DNA from: Blastomyces gilchristii SLH14081
Lineage: Eukaryota; Ascomycota; Eurotiomycetes; Onygenales; Ajellomycetaceae
Direction of reading: 5' to 3'
NCBI RefSeq assembly: GCF_000003855.2
Contig: NW_003101679.1
Location: 628,417-692,416 of the forward strand
Length of the DNA stretch: 64,000 bases
Shown here: piece after piece, positions 23,063 to 35,869 of the stretch
Layout: every line of letters starts with the position of its first letter
Numbering within the stretch: the stretch's first letter is position 1
The notes under the pieces: generated by a model
The model's input: only the letters and a program-made list of their open reading frames with translations
The model's database searches: none
What the model was told of the DNA's origin: nothing
Program-made: the position numbers and the translations under genes

Positions 23063-23523
23063 CATCTGAAGAGAAGCGCAATACACCGATTCCAATCCTC
23101 ATTTGAACTGATAACTATCATTCAAACTGAGATAATTAATCCTCATTTGTATACAGTCCGATCTACTTAACCGTTATACACTGAATCTCAGTAAGCAGCA
23201 TCTGAAGAGAAGCGCGATACACTGATCTCAATCCTCATTCGAATTAGATAACTATCATTCGAACTGAGACGATTATACACAATCCCAATCCTCATTCAAA
23301 CTGATAACTATCATTTGAACTGAGATGATTGATCCTCATTCGTATATGGTCCGAACTACTCAACTGTTATATCATACCTGATTCCCGGTAAGCAGTATCT
23401 GAAGAGAAGTGTGATACATCAATCTCAATCCTCATTCAAACTGATAACTATCATTTGAACTGAGATGATTGATTCTCACACATATACATTCCGAAATACT
23501 TGACTGTTATACACCCCGAATTC
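23055..23523 (+). repeat. Cop-1 leader repeats with four hairpin motifs
   Basis: Three units begin with GTAAGCAGYATCTGAAGAG (23,055, 23,191 and 23,398). They contain four copies of a module with the palindrome TGATAACTATCA flanked by TTCGAA-derived arms: about 23,101-23,131, 23,237-23,268, 23,293-23,324 and 23,433-23,464. The middle unit carries two modules. The arms read TTTGAA/TTCAAA, TTCGAA/TTCGAA, TTCAAA/TTTGAA and TTCAAA/TTTGAA, so each copy can still fold; in the second copy the palindrome core is slightly altered (AGATAACTATCA). Confidence 0.8.
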
Positions 23524-23578
23524 TGATCATATTCTCAAATACTTGAACCAATTCCACAATCCATTCAATATAACTGAT

Positions 23579-24624
23579 ATGACAGACAAGACAATGTCTA
23601 GTGCAACAGTACACCTTAGCATTCCTGAAGATTGAAAACTTTGATACAAGTATATGCTAGGATATGCAAAGGACAAGAAGATATCAGACTTCATCAACCT
23701 TGATAAACCTGATATCTTCTCTGAACTAGAAGAAACTCTGAAACCTGAGTGTTCAGAAGAAGTCACTGCAGAGATCAAGATAGTATATGATATCAAGATC
23801 ACTACATGGAAAATCAAATATATGAAATATGAGAAAATGAATGAAGGTATAACAAAGATACAAGATGTTATATAAAAAACAGTGAATGTCACAGAGCTAT
23901 AACATGTACACAGTGAGAATGATGATGTGAAGAAGATTATCTGTTCATTAAGAGATTGACTCTTCTTCACAACTGTGAACTATCAGAATAATGTGAGAAT
24001 CTGATATCATAATCTTTACAAAGCACTGAAAAACAGAGATATAGAGAAGTGATTAAATGACTAATCTCTTATCAAAGATAATATCAAAGAGATAGATATA
24101 ACTGAATAGTTTAACTTGAAGAAAGACTTCTTAAATATAAATCTAGCTATTAATGCAGATTATATACAAGCATGAGCTAAGAATATTTAATATAATAAAG
24201 ATGTCATATCTTTGATAGAGTTAGTTAAGAACTTCAAGAAATGATATAGAGAAATAGATATTCTTAAAGAAAATAAATCTATGAACTTCACTACTCTTAA
24301 TAAAAGATCAGTGATATTCAGAAACTGTATCTATAAAGTCTGTCACTGATACACTCAGTGCTACTATCTTAATTCTTTAAGAAAGTCACCTGAATAAAAG
24401 AAAAACAGAGAGAAGAGAACTCAGATTAATCAAGCTCTTAAGAATCAAGAATTGAAGAGATATATTAATTATGTAATATCTAGAGATTTATTCATAAATA
24501 CAGATATAATAGATGAAGCAGTTCTAGAAGAAATAATTCTGAAGTAATTAGATTCTCAATCTATTGATCATCAATCTATTGATTAGCAAATCTGAAAAAT
24601 ATCAATTAACTTCTTAAATTCTCA
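23579..24624 (+). pseudogene. Cop-1 gag, RIP-damaged, split by Gyp-1
   Basis: From the ATG at 23,579 the frame reads like a Copia gag N terminus: an LSIPEDW-type opening (Trp read from TGA), then YKYMLGYAKDKKISDF and a capsid-like helical region. TGA stops dominate. At 24,624 the sequence is interrupted by Gyp-1. After removing Gyp-1 and one copy of its TCTCA duplication, the same frame runs on into the protease-like segment at 50,927. Confidence 0.75.
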
Positions 24625-24882
24625 TGTGACGGGCTGCATCTGATCAATTATATAGACTATTTCATTACACTTCACAGATTTCAACTGCTTTATTCTCAAA
24701 TGTGTACACTTCAATTCTTAGCCATTCTCAATCATCAATTCTCAGCCATCATATATATGTATAAATATTTACTTCAATCACTGATTCTTGTACTTTCTCT
24801 TTTCTTTCCTTCTCTAATGTTTTTCTCTTTGTTATATAAAATCTATATATTATACTGATCTATTCAGCGTAGGCTCTCTATA
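24625..24882 (+). repeat. Gyp-1 5' LTR
   Basis: It starts TGTGACGGGCTGC and ends in a mutated TATA for TACA. It contains a TTGTTATATAAAATC promoter-like stretch shared by the family. Confidence 0.9.
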
Positions 24883-25186
24883 CTAGAAAAACATTCATTG
24901 TCTTCTTATTAGAAATGATTATTCACATATTATCTTCTCATTAGAAATGATTATTTATTGAGAGATATCTAAATGTGTAACAATATGTAAGAAAGAGAAA
25001 CACAGTTAAGCAGATATCAAGTTCTCAGATAGAAGCTTACTCATCAGTCACTCTGACTTTGTAATAAGATTTTATAAAGAAAATGTCAGTGAAAGACCTG
25101 AGAGTTCTGACACTCAGATGTATAAAAATATGATTACACTTCTTCAGATTTCACAGATATTATATATCTGATAAAATGATATAATC

Positions 25187-26269
25187 ATGTCTAACAATAA
25201 TATGAGAGAACTCTCAAGTGTGAGTATAGAGATGATATCACAGTGACTCTGAGCAATGTTGAAATTACAACAGTAATAAATAGCAGACATGCATGCAACT
25301 CAATAACTTCAATACAAAGAGATTCAATAATTAACTTATGCAATTTCAACATCTACAGAATTGAATACAAAAGCACTGAAAGAATGCTTAGATACTTCTA
25401 TATATTTTAATACTTTTAATCTCACTCTCTACTCATCATGAAGAATGGAAATGATCATAAAACTGAGTGTAGATGAAGATGTCATCAGTTCATTAATTAA
25501 TCAAGATTAGTATATCAATGAATAATTAAAGAATTGCATAAAACAGAAATTTCATTCATGAATAAAAGCATGTAAATCAGTAATGTGAACATCTGATAAC
25601 ATCATGAGACATCTTGATATTCTGTTTCAAGACACTGTCATACAACAGAAAGTATTAGATTGATTACAGAGTACTTAACAGAGAAACACTTCTCTTACAA
25701 TATTCATCTCTGACTTCAATATCAAGATTCTAGAAGCAGATAATCAATCTTGAAAGAATTGAATGAAGATTAGCATACTTAAGAAGGCATTGACTTTTGA
25801 ACTCTTACAGACTCTTATAAGTGTAGATAAAGATCAGACTTATAAAGACTTCTGCACACAGCTTCAGACATTGAATGATCATCTTATCAAGCTCAAAAGT
25901 ATACAGAACAGTGGCAGAAGATATTACATCTCAGTTACTTATACACTCATACTGAAGAGAAGTAACAGCAATAATGCAGATATTATGAACTGAATAGATT
26001 TAAATGTCTATACATAAGCAAGAGTTTTCACTGTTTAAACAGGCTTCTGAGTTTCTGAGATCACTTCTGAAGAAGTCACTGATTAACATTAATATAAAGT
26101 ATACATCAACTGTAACTGATCAGAACACATTGCTTTCAACTGTTAATTAATCTATGTATCTTCTCAATCAAGAGATGAATCAGCGCCTGTCCGCATCAAT
26201 TACATTATAGTGAAGAAAGATTCAGAAGATAACTATGAGAATGCTCTGATAAAACAGAGAAAAGATTAA
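25187..26269 (+). pseudogene. Gyp-1 gag, RIP-damaged
   Basis: 361 codons from ATG 25,187 to TAA 26,267. It is a capsid-like helical region ending in a zinc-knuckle relic, INCNWSEHIAFNC, whose first Cys has become Tyr (near 26,105). The stop follows a decayed copy of the family's frameshift heptamer. Pol continues in the -1 frame. Confidence 0.78.
26257..26269 (+). promoter_or_regulatory. Decayed frameshift site of Gyp-1
   Basis: G AGA AAA GAT TAA in the gag frame, equal to the Gyp-2 and Gyp-4 heptamer after one G-to-A change. Confidence 0.55.
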
Positions 26270-27484
26270 CTTCTGTTCAAATTCATAAACAGAAGATTGA
26301 AGAGATCAGATGACAATGATTTGAAGAGAAAATGACAATAAATGTAATTCTTATATCTACTGTGATTAATAACATGTATAATATGAAAGCTATGATAGAT
26401 AGTGATCTATGTCACTATGCAATGATTAAATCTTCAGTTGTGAGATATTATAATCTTCAATGTATCTTCTTATTAAAACTCTGACTTCTTGCAGAATTTA
26501 ATAATTCAAAAGATGTTTATATCTGTTACATGATAAAACTAAACATAGATATCAGAGAATATCAGTGTGAAGATGTCTATGTATATGAAGTTGATAATCT
26601 TGATTATAATCTTATATTAGAACTTGTCTGACTATCTGAATAAGATATCTTATTGAATACTTGAAACAGAAGTTTAATATTCTCTAACAATAATAGAGTT
26701 CATAAGAATGATATTTACAAGACTATGAATCTGACACAGATCTCTGTCAACACCTATAAAATGCTCAGAAAAAGAAGTCACTGAAAGAATCATTAATAGC
26801 AGAATCATGTATCAATCTATTTCATCAGTCTGACTAATATTAAAAAGACTCTAGAAAAGTTATTCTGCATTATAATAACAGATTCTCATATGAAACTCTC
26901 TCAATAATATTATGAATATCTAAATGTCTTCTGATAAGATAATAATACTACAAATTTACCTCTCTTATAAGATTCAGAAGTGACTCACAGTATCAAGTTG
27001 AAAAAGAAGAACAGTAAGAATTCTGAATTATCATGAAACTCTCTTTATAATATGTTTCAAGATGAACTTCTTCTTCTTTAAAAGACACTTAATAATCTGT
27101 TAAATAAAGAATTCATACATATTAGCAACTTTTTCACTGCAGTCTCTATTCTCTTTACAAAGAAATCAGATGAAGAACTTCAGTTCTGTGTGAATTATCA
27201 AGAATTGAATAGATTAATGAAGAAGAACTGTTATTCTTTATCTTGAATCAATGAAACTCTAGCTTGTATTGAACAAGCTCAATGATTTACAAAGTTAGAT
27301 GTCATTATCACATTTCATAAGATTTGTATCACTGAAGAAGATAAGTAGCTTACAGCATTTCAAACATAATATAGTCTCTTTGAATGAGTAGTCACACTCT
27401 TTAAACTGATTAATGCTCTCAGTACATTTCAGAAGTATATTAACTGAGTACTCTGAGATTTTCTTAATGAATTTACATCTGTAT
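26270..27484 (+). pseudogene. Gyp-1 pol, protease to reverse transcriptase, split by Gyp-B
   Basis: The protease motif survives as AMIDSD (near 26,389-26,406) where an active enzyme would have DSG or DTG. Reverse transcriptase starts with SILFTKKSDEELQFCVNYQELN (near 27,150-27,215) and continues until Gyp-B interrupts it just before the catalytic YLDD motif. Confidence 0.78.
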
Positions 27485-28016
27485 TGTCACGCTCCCGGCC
27501 GCGCCAAGGCCCCGTTGCGGTTCCACACGGCCCATCACTTCCATGCGGATGATTTCATTCCGTTCGAACCGGTTTCCAACCACTCTATGACATCATTCAA
27601 ATATATCATAGAAAGATTCAATTGATGAATATGAGAACCCTGCTTCTATACAAGGTCAGCAGATTACTTTTCCTTGGCAGTGAGACATTACTGAGGTATC
27701 ACTTCAGCTATTCTCACTCATGAAATGAGAGGAGATATCTGTTCATTATCTATATAGAATAGCTAGATGCTGGCTTCTCATAAAAGAAGTCAGTGATTTG
27801 TTTTTCTTCTACTGAAATATATACAAGAGTTACTGTGTGTCTTATACAATCTTCTTAGTATACTAAGTATTATATCTGTGATATTCTCACAATAACTCTG
27901 TAGTCTACAAGCTCATTATTCAAGTAAGATAGTCAAGCTCACTTATACAGCTTCTTAAACAACTATCTCTATATAATATCACTGACTAGTCACTGCTTCA
28001 GTTCTATCATATTACA
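27485..28016 (+). repeat. Gyp-B 5' LTR
   Basis: It begins TGTCACGCTCCCGGCCGCG and ends ATTACA. The first ~110 bases keep a high GC and CpG content, and the remainder is AT-rich and mutated. Confidence 0.9.
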
Positions 28017-28073
28017 ATTTAAATCACTTAATCTGATTACACATTTGAACCAGTCAAGCTCTAACAGACTGAT

Positions 28074-31000
28074 ATGATCTCATACACCTGCACTGAAATC
28101 AATTCAATTTCAGTCTCTGAGAGAAATACTACATCATCTTCTAGAGTGTGTACATCTCTATCTCAGTAGAAATTCAAGATTTCTGAACTCACTGCATATT
28201 TTAACATGAGCTCTTCAACTGCTCTATCACTGCTACAACCTCTACACATCTACATCTATCATGAAGATAGAGAGATTAAGATCAGAGATTCTCTGAGATA
28301 TAAGAGAAACATCTTATCTGAATTTCACAGCTTTATCTGTATTCTTGAACAGAAATTCCACCTTAACTCAAGCCAGTATAATACTTATAAGATATGAGTA
28401 ATATACACTGCTAACTTTCTTGAAGGCATCTCTGTGACTACTTGAATCATCAAGAAGAGAAAGCTTGAGTGTATTAATACTGCTATAACTTGAGAAGAAT
28501 TCAAGAACTTTCTACTGAATCAAATTAAAGATTACTACAATCACAGCTTCACAGCAGTGCAGTAGTTCAACTCATTATATTAATAAGATAATGAGAATTA
28601 TTCTGATTTCAATACAAGATTTAAAGAATATTGAGAGAAATTAACTGATAATTTAAATCAATTAAAAATATAGCTTTATCTTACAAAGCTGACTTACAAG
28701 ATGTGAATAATAATATTATAATATCAGAGTTCATTAATTAATCACACTGAGCTTATCAACCTGACTTTCTGAATCTATTTGAATAATCAATTCTCTGAGA
28801 AAAAGGTCAATAAGACCTCTTCTAAGTAATCAATGATGAGATCTAAACAGTACTATGACAGCTTCAGTGTGAAGAAAGTAAAGAAGAATTCTAAGTATTC
28901 TGATTCTTCACTCACTGTAAAGAAATGTTAAAAAAGATTTAATAAAAATCTCTGTTTCAACTGCAGAGCTGATGATTACTATGGCAGTGATTGTAAGAAA
29001 CTGAAGAAGAGAAGAAATTAAGAAGATATCTTCTTAAAGTTAACTTCTCTTCTGACAAATATATTCACAGAAGATAAAGAAAAGAAAGAAATAAAGAATT
29101 GATAACTCTCATATCTCTGAGTTCATGTTACAATTACAATGTATACTCTGAATGAGAAGATATCAGTGAGATACCTACTTAACTCTGAGATAAATATCAA
29201 CTTCATATTCTATTTCTTTTCTTTAATAAAGAGTTAGAAGAAGATAGACTTATCAGATTATATAAAATTTACTGATGAAATAAAATATCATCATTTTAGC
29301 ATAATTCAAGTGAAGTGTGTGATCACAGACTCAGAAGAAATCTTCAAGAAAAGCAGTCTGCTTCTTCATACAGTTAATATTATAGATGAGAATATCATTC
29401 TAGATCTTCTGTAGTTGAGAGAAAACAATTCTCTCATTGACTGAGTCACTCAGATGTGATGATATCATCTCACTAATGAAGAGACAGTGATAGAGAAATC
29501 TGAAGAGTTTCATCAAAAGAATCTTGAGAAAAAGATAGAGTCAATATACTGTGTAGCAGATGATTAAGACTTAAGAACAGATGAAGAAGTTATCACTCTC
29601 ACTGCAAGATTAGTAGCAGTATTCATTATTAAAGACAGATGTACATGATGTCTCTTTACAGATTATAAGAATATCTTTTTGAAAAGAGAAGTAGTGAAGT
29701 TTTCTGATACTAAGATGTGATATAAGATTCATCTTAAAGATGATATAACAGTGCTATACAGATCTCTTTATAACTTATCTATAAAGAAATTGAATGTTCT
29801 ATACAAATATCTTGAAGAAGTGTAATCAAAGAACTGAATATATTTATCAAAGAGTTCAACAGAGACATCTATACTCTTTGTGTCTAAGAAGAATGATAGA
29901 CTATGTTTATACATAGACTACAGAGATCTTAATAAGATGATGATTAAGAATTGCTATTTATTACTGTTAATTGATGAGATAATCAATCAATTATCTGAAG
30001 CAAAGATGTTCTTAAAGATTGATATACAGAATATCTATCATAGAATCAGAGTTAATAAAGATGATGTTTGAAAAACAGTTTTTTATATCAAGTACAGTAA
30101 TTTTGAATATCTTGTTTTATCTTTTAATCTTTATAATACTTCAGTCATCTTTCAGATCTATATAAATGAGGCACTGCAGAGCCTTGTTGATGTCTTCTGT
30201 ATAGTATACCTGAATAACATTCTAATCTTCTCAAAATCAGAGAAAGAATATAATATTCATGTTCAAGAAGTATTGAGTCACTTAAGACAGTATCAACTCT
30301 ATACAAACACTGAAAAATGCTCATTCTACATGCAGAAGATTGACTTCTTAGATTATATTATTGAGATGAACAGCATTTCAATGAACAGAAGTCAGGTCTT
30401 TATCATTGAGAACTGGCCAGCACTGCAGACATACTGCAAGATGCAGATATTTCTAGAATTTACAAATTTCTATAGATAATTCATCTATGTATATTCACAG
30501 ATTACTGTCCCTCTTATAGATCTGTTAAAGAGAAGTGTGAAAGACAGAAAAATAGAACTGTTTATTCTTATTCATGATATCACACAGGTGTTTGTGAAAT
30601 TGAAACAAGCTTTCACAGATATCACAATACTGAATCACTTTAATCTTAACTTATTCAGTCAGTGTGAGACTGATGCATCTGAGAATGAAATCTATGAAAT
30701 CTTTTCACAGTTGACACTGAAGATCTTTCAATATTAAAAGAATCAGAGAATAATCATCTCTGAGAAAACAGACAATGAATTGTCTGTGAGAGAAGACTTT
30801 TTCACAGAGTCTATAAAATACTGTGAATGAAGATCAGTGATCTTCTTCTTCAAGAAGTTATCACTTATACAGAGAAGATATAATACTTATAATCAGAAGA
30901 TGTTAATAATTGTTGAATTCTTTAAGATCTGATCACATTATTTTCAGAATAGTAAGTACTCAGTGTAAGTTCTCACTGATTATGTAAATCTGCATTACTT

Positions 31001-33000
31001 CTTGACAACAAAGAGCTTGACAGAATGTCAAGCCAGATGAGTGAAGCTGCTTTCAGAGTATGATTTCTATATCTGATACTGTTCAGATCAGCTTAACTCT
31101 ACTGATATACTGTCTAGATGACCTGATTATAATATCATTGATACAGAGAAGAATTCTATAAAAGAATCTCTGTTATCACTACAGAAGAAGCTGGCTGCAG
31201 GAGATTAAGATTCTCTGAAGCTTGAAAACAGTGTCAGTAAGACAGCTGTACAACTCAGTATAGAAGGTGAAAGAAAACTCAGATTCTCACAGAGAACTAA
31301 CACTGAAGATTATAAGCTTCTTATGTTATATCTTATAATTATTGAATTGATAAAGAATGAAACAGTCTACAATCTTTCAATCTGACTACTTTTGAAATTC
31401 ATTAATAAGTTACAGAAGAGAGACATCTCTACTACAGCTTAAATTCAGAAGTTGAAGAAGAAAGAATTCAGTTTGAACTTGAAAGAGACAGATTCTGAGT
31501 GAGATGATACTGCTAAGAAATCAAGTCACTGATAACTAGAAGAATGTGAACTTCTACTGCTGAATAATTCAGTCTTCATCTCTTATAGCAGAGCAGTGTA
31601 TCAGAAGTTATTAAGAATTCATTAAAATAATTCTTATACAGAGCACTTCAGGTTAGAGAAGACTGAGAAGCTTCTAAAATATAAATATATTTAAAACAAG
31701 CTCTGAGCAGATGTCAAAGAGTATATTGAGACTTATAATATCTATCAAAGAATAAAGATTCTGTGATATAAGTAATACAGTGAGTTGACATCACTGCCTG
31801 TTTCAAAGAGCTTATAACAGAATCTATTGATGAATTTCATAGTTGATCTGCTGAAGTTGACAAGAGTCAAAGAATATAACTTAATTTTAGTCATTATTAA
31901 CTGCTTTATAAAGATGATCAGATATATCTTTACTCATAAAAAGATTAAAGCCTCTGAATTAACTGACCTGTTTTTAGATATTATCATTCATAATCATAAT
32001 ACTCTGAAATTGTTAATAACAGATCAAGAATCTCTCTTTATCAGTAAATACTAATCAGCTTTTTACTATCATCTTATAATAAGATATCTTCTCAGTATTA
32101 CTTTTTATTCACAGATAGATAATCAGACTGAATATCAGAATCAGACACTAGAATAGCATCTTTAAGCATTCTATTTATATTATCAGAATGATTGACTCAA
32201 ATATCTTCTGACTGCTGAATTCATATATAACAATATAAAGAATACAATCTTAAAGATATCTTCTTTCTATGCTTATTATGAATATAATTCTTCATTACTC
32301 AGTGACATTGTGAACAACATTTCAAAGAAGAGAATAGACAGTTAGAATGTTAAATAGATATAAAGAACAGAGTATTTCTCAGTATTAGAAGTAAAAGTGA
32401 GATTGAAACTTTTGAATAAAATTCATGAGAAGACAGTGAAAAGCATTCATCACACTCAGAAGTAGTAGATAGAATACTATAATTAAAAATATCTTTCAAT
32501 GAAGTTCTTAATAGAGAATTAAGTACTACTTTTAGTAAAGAATATCAAGATAATGAGACTGTGTAAGAAGCTCAGTGAGCAGTGACTAGAATCTTTCTCA
32601 GTAATAAGAGTGATGAGTAAGCAGATATATGAGTTGAAATTACTTACAGAATTGAAATCAATTCATTCTGTTTTTTATATTTTCTATTTGAAGCTCTATA
32701 AGTAATACTCTGAGACAGAACTGTCTCAGCTGAATAATATTGAGATTGAGAGTAATACTGAATATCTTATGAAGAAAATATTAGATAAGTGAATACATTA
32801 CAGTAAGCTTCAATATCTTATTAAATAAGAAGATTATTCATTATCAGAGAATTTATAAGAACTGCTTGAGTATTTAAAAAATACTGAGAAAGAGATTGTA
32901 AGTTATGAGACAGTTAGTAGAGACTGTTCTATTATATATCAGAGATGTTGAGTAAGAAATACTACTTAAGACTTCTTATTTTTTCTCAAAGAGTTTTTAG
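28074..33000 (+). pseudogene. Gyp-B gag-pol polyprotein, RIP-damaged
   Basis: Landmarks from gag to chromodomain share one frame starting at ATG 28,074. They are a capsid-like gag, a zinc knuckle with His changed to Tyr (CFNCRADDYYGSDC, 28,953-28,994), a protease region, reverse transcriptase (CLYIDYRDLN at 29,904, and YLNN for YLDD near 30,210), RNase H (CETDASENEI near 30,663; QARWVKLLSEYDF near 31,030), integrase (LLITDQESLF near 32,020) and a chromodomain (LQYLIKWEDYS near 32,808). Most in-frame stops are TGA. The end of the frame is approximate. A fused gag-pol frame contrasts with the shifted frames of the Gyp-1 family. Confidence 0.82.
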
Positions 33001-33689
33001 AGATAATTTCACAGTAATGAGTTAATGTCTTATAAGCTCTGTAACACTCTTCTTCTATTTTCTTTCAAAGAGTTTTTTAGAAGTTTAATGAGACTACACA
33101 AGTGTAAAATTTCTGAAGCAGTTAATAAGAAAAGAAAGAAATATTTAAAATTAACAAAGATTAATATTATTAATCTACAGACTGCTGCTATTCTAATGAG
33201 ACTGCAGCCTGCTGAAAAAGTAAAAAGAAGAAAATCTCAGAGTCTACTCACTAATAATCACACTCTTATCAAACTCATTCTTTACTGTTAAAGTCTTCAG
33301 TATTAATATCTTTGTCTGCTGAGAAGTTAGTACTGCAGCACTGTAGAGAAGCATGCTGTAAGAAGAGTATAAGAAATACTTAAAGTATTAACTTATTAAT
33401 TTATAAAGTATCTCAGTTATCTACTTTAATTAAAGTGAGATTCTCTTCAATCAGTGATTAATCTTTATAATACTTTTAATAACAGTATCAGTTAATCTCT
33501 TCTTAAGATCAGTTATTCTAAGATGTTTTTTCATCTCAGAGATTCACATTTTCATCTTCTTTTATAGATGAGTAAGAGAGATCTCTTCAGTCTTGATAAA
33601 ATCTGCTAATACTTAAAGCTCTGAGACTCTCACTCTGTACTACTTAAGTATCTAGACTTCTTATCAGAGCTGATACAATGTCTTTCTAT

Positions 33690-34283
33690 GAGATAATACT
33701 TACAGAAAGACAGGAGTTATTGTTACAGATGCAATGAAAATAATAGAAGTAAGAGAAGAGATAAATATATAAGATCTTCTTCTTCTTCAGCTGCTTAGCA
33801 CAGTGCAGATAAGTAATAATACTGATCAGAGACCACACTGAAGCCTTCTCACAGAAAGAAGATAAAGAAACTGTGAGATTCTGCAGACTCAATTCAGCAG
33901 TATTCTGAGCAGGGCTCAGACATGCTGCAGAAGAGGAACTATGAATTAAGCTTCTCAGAGTCACTGTCTCTGAAATCAAGCTCTTCTCAGAATCCTCTCT
34001 GAATGACTACATAAGATCATACATCACTGTGTTGATTGAGAGAGGGAGCAGTGTTGCAACAGTGATGAGAGGAGCAGAGGAAGAACTGAACATGAACAAA
34101 CTGACTGGCAGAAGGGATGACATCTCACTGCAAGGCACAGCAACTACCACCGCGGCCGTGAGAGATGCAGAAGAGGGAGGAGATGTGATAATGAGAGCAG
34201 TGCTCCCGCGGCTCATTGAAACCACTGTCTCCACCTTCAACCTGGCTTTCTTGATGATCATGGAGGCTGCAGCTGCATCATGA
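33690..34283 (+). pseudogene. Extra open frame between Gyp-B pol and 3' LTR, ending in a GC-rich island
   Basis: A plus-strand frame, broken only by TGA in the part I read, leads into a fully open 84-codon segment (34,029-34,283) that ends in AAAAS and a TGA stop. The last ~260 bases keep CpG sites such as CACCGCGGCCG and CCGCGGC, unlike everything around them. I do not recognise the product. It could be an accessory retroelement ORF or a captured host fragment. The antisense strand is also open, so the coding strand is not certain. Confidence 0.45.
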
Positions 34284-34760
34284 AGATGTTTGTTATTTAC
34301 TAGAAAACATCAGAATAAGCCCCTTATTATCTCTCAAGAATGATACTCTCATGCACTCACTATTGCAGATGAGAGAGAGAAGAGAAAAATGTATTATAGA
34401 AGAAGAAGATCTTTTTGAAAAAATCCTGTCACTACTATTAGCTTTGTCTCTAAAATACATCACTTTTACAGAGAATTTCATATATAGAATAAAATATATT
34501 GAGAGATCTGTAAGTCACTTATTAACTATATTTTTCATATTCTAAATTAATATATAAGAAACTTACTTATTACATAATTGATTTGAATGAAGATGAGAAA
34601 GAAAGATCTACACAGTCAGTAGAAAAACTCATCTATTTCTTTGTATTATATACAGTACATGTACTATCAATCAGTTGATAACTGTTACTATATAATAAAG
34701 ATAACTCTTAATCTAGTAATTTTAAGAATATTAGAACTATACTCTTAAAGAGAAGAATAT

Positions 34761-35292
34761 TATTATACTCTCAGTCATGTCAAGACTCTGTTGCAGTTTC
34801 ACACAGCTCATTACTTTCATGTGAATAATTTTATCTTATTTAAACCAGTTTTCAATCACTCTATAACATTATTCAGATATATCATAGAAAGATCTGATTA
34901 ATAAATATAAAAATCCTGCTTCTATATAAGATCAGCAGATTACTTTTCCTTAATAGTAAGACACTGCTGAGGTATTACTTCAGCTATTCTCACTCATGAA
35001 ATAAGAGAAGATATTCACTCATTATCTATATAGAATAGCTAGATGCTGACTTCTTATAAAAGAAGTCAGTGATTTATTTTTCTTCTACTGAAATATATAT
35101 AAGAGTTACTGTGTATCTTATACAATCTTCTTAGTATACTAAGTATTATATCTGTGATATTCTTGCAATAACTCTGTAGCCTATGAGCTTGCTATTCAAG
35201 CAAGATAGTCAAGCTCACTTATATAACTTCTCAAACAACTACTTCTACATAATGCTGCTGACTAGTCACTGCTTCAGTTTCGTTATATTACA
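34761..35292 (+). repeat. Gyp-B 3' LTR
   Basis: It begins TATTATACTCTCAGTCATG, which equals the 5' LTR start after transitions only. The length is identical at 532 bp. Confidence 0.88.
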
Positions 35293-35297
35293 TGTAT

Positions 35298-35869
35298 ATC
35301 TTGATAATATTCTCATCTTCACTGATGAATTCAGAAAAGAATACTAAGAATATATGTGAAAGATATTACAATGACTATGAGAAGCAGAACTACTGATAGA
35401 TATTGACAAGTGTGATTTTAAAGTTAAGAGTATTAAGTATCTGAATTTTATTATAGAAGCTGACAAGGGAATTTGAATGAATTCTGAGAAAGTCTTCATC
35501 ATTCTTGAATGAGAAGCTTTATATACTGTGAAAGATATACAAAGATTCATTGAATTTACTAACTTTTATCAGTGATTTATATAAAACTTCTTAGATATTA
35601 CAAGATCACTTACAGAACTCATTAAGAAGAACTCAGTATTTCAGTGATTAGTAGACACTGAAGCTGCATTTACATAGATGAAGAAGATGTTCATTAACAT
35701 CTCTCTGCTAATAATATTTAACTCTGATTATAAAACAGTTATTAAAGCTGACTTCTCTGACTATGTGATAGAAGAAGTAATATTGTAATATAATAATGAA
35801 GATATTCTATAATCATATGTTTTCATGTCTAAGAAACTGAGTTCTGCTGAATGCAATTATGAGATCTAT
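35298..35869 (+). pseudogene. Gyp-1 pol, reverse transcriptase to RNase H
   Basis: It resumes with YLDNILIFTDEF, the catalytic YLDD altered to YLDN by one transition. It then runs through the connection domain (FTNFYQWFI) to the start of RNase H ([15 protein letters not shown]), where LINE-1 is inserted. Confidence 0.78.

Larger units (their letters stand above)
27485..35292 (+). mobile_element. Gyp-B: second chromovirus family, inserted in Gyp-1 reverse transcriptase
   Basis: 7,808 bp. The duplication TGTAT is at 27,480-27,484 and 35,293-35,297. The LTRs are 532 bp each (27,485-28,016 and 34,761-35,292). I compared their first ~100 bases and found almost only C/T and G/A differences. The interior of 6.7 kb carries one long gag-pol frame and, unusually, about 1.7 kb between pol and the 3' LTR with a further open frame. 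LTRs and proteins are distinct from the Gyp-1 family. Confidence 0.9.

Noticed and set aside
23055..23523. CRISPR-like array
   Set aside because: Repeats are long, unequal and diverged, spacers are not unique, and the context is a eukaryotic retrotransposon leader.
12984..33000. Reassignment of TGA to tryptophan
   Set aside because: The CWC27-like host gene uses TGG for Trp and ends in TGA, and the RRM/R3H gene uses TGG as well. TGA in the transposons is explained by C-to-T mutation.
34007..34261. Antisense open frame over the Gyp-B GC island
   Set aside because: The plus-strand frame extends farther in the sense of the element. The antisense frame is a plausible mirror, though not fully excluded.
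33000..34760. Envelope-like gene in Gyp-B
   Set aside because: The extra region shows no signal peptide or transmembrane segment in the frame of interest, so an env assignment has no support.
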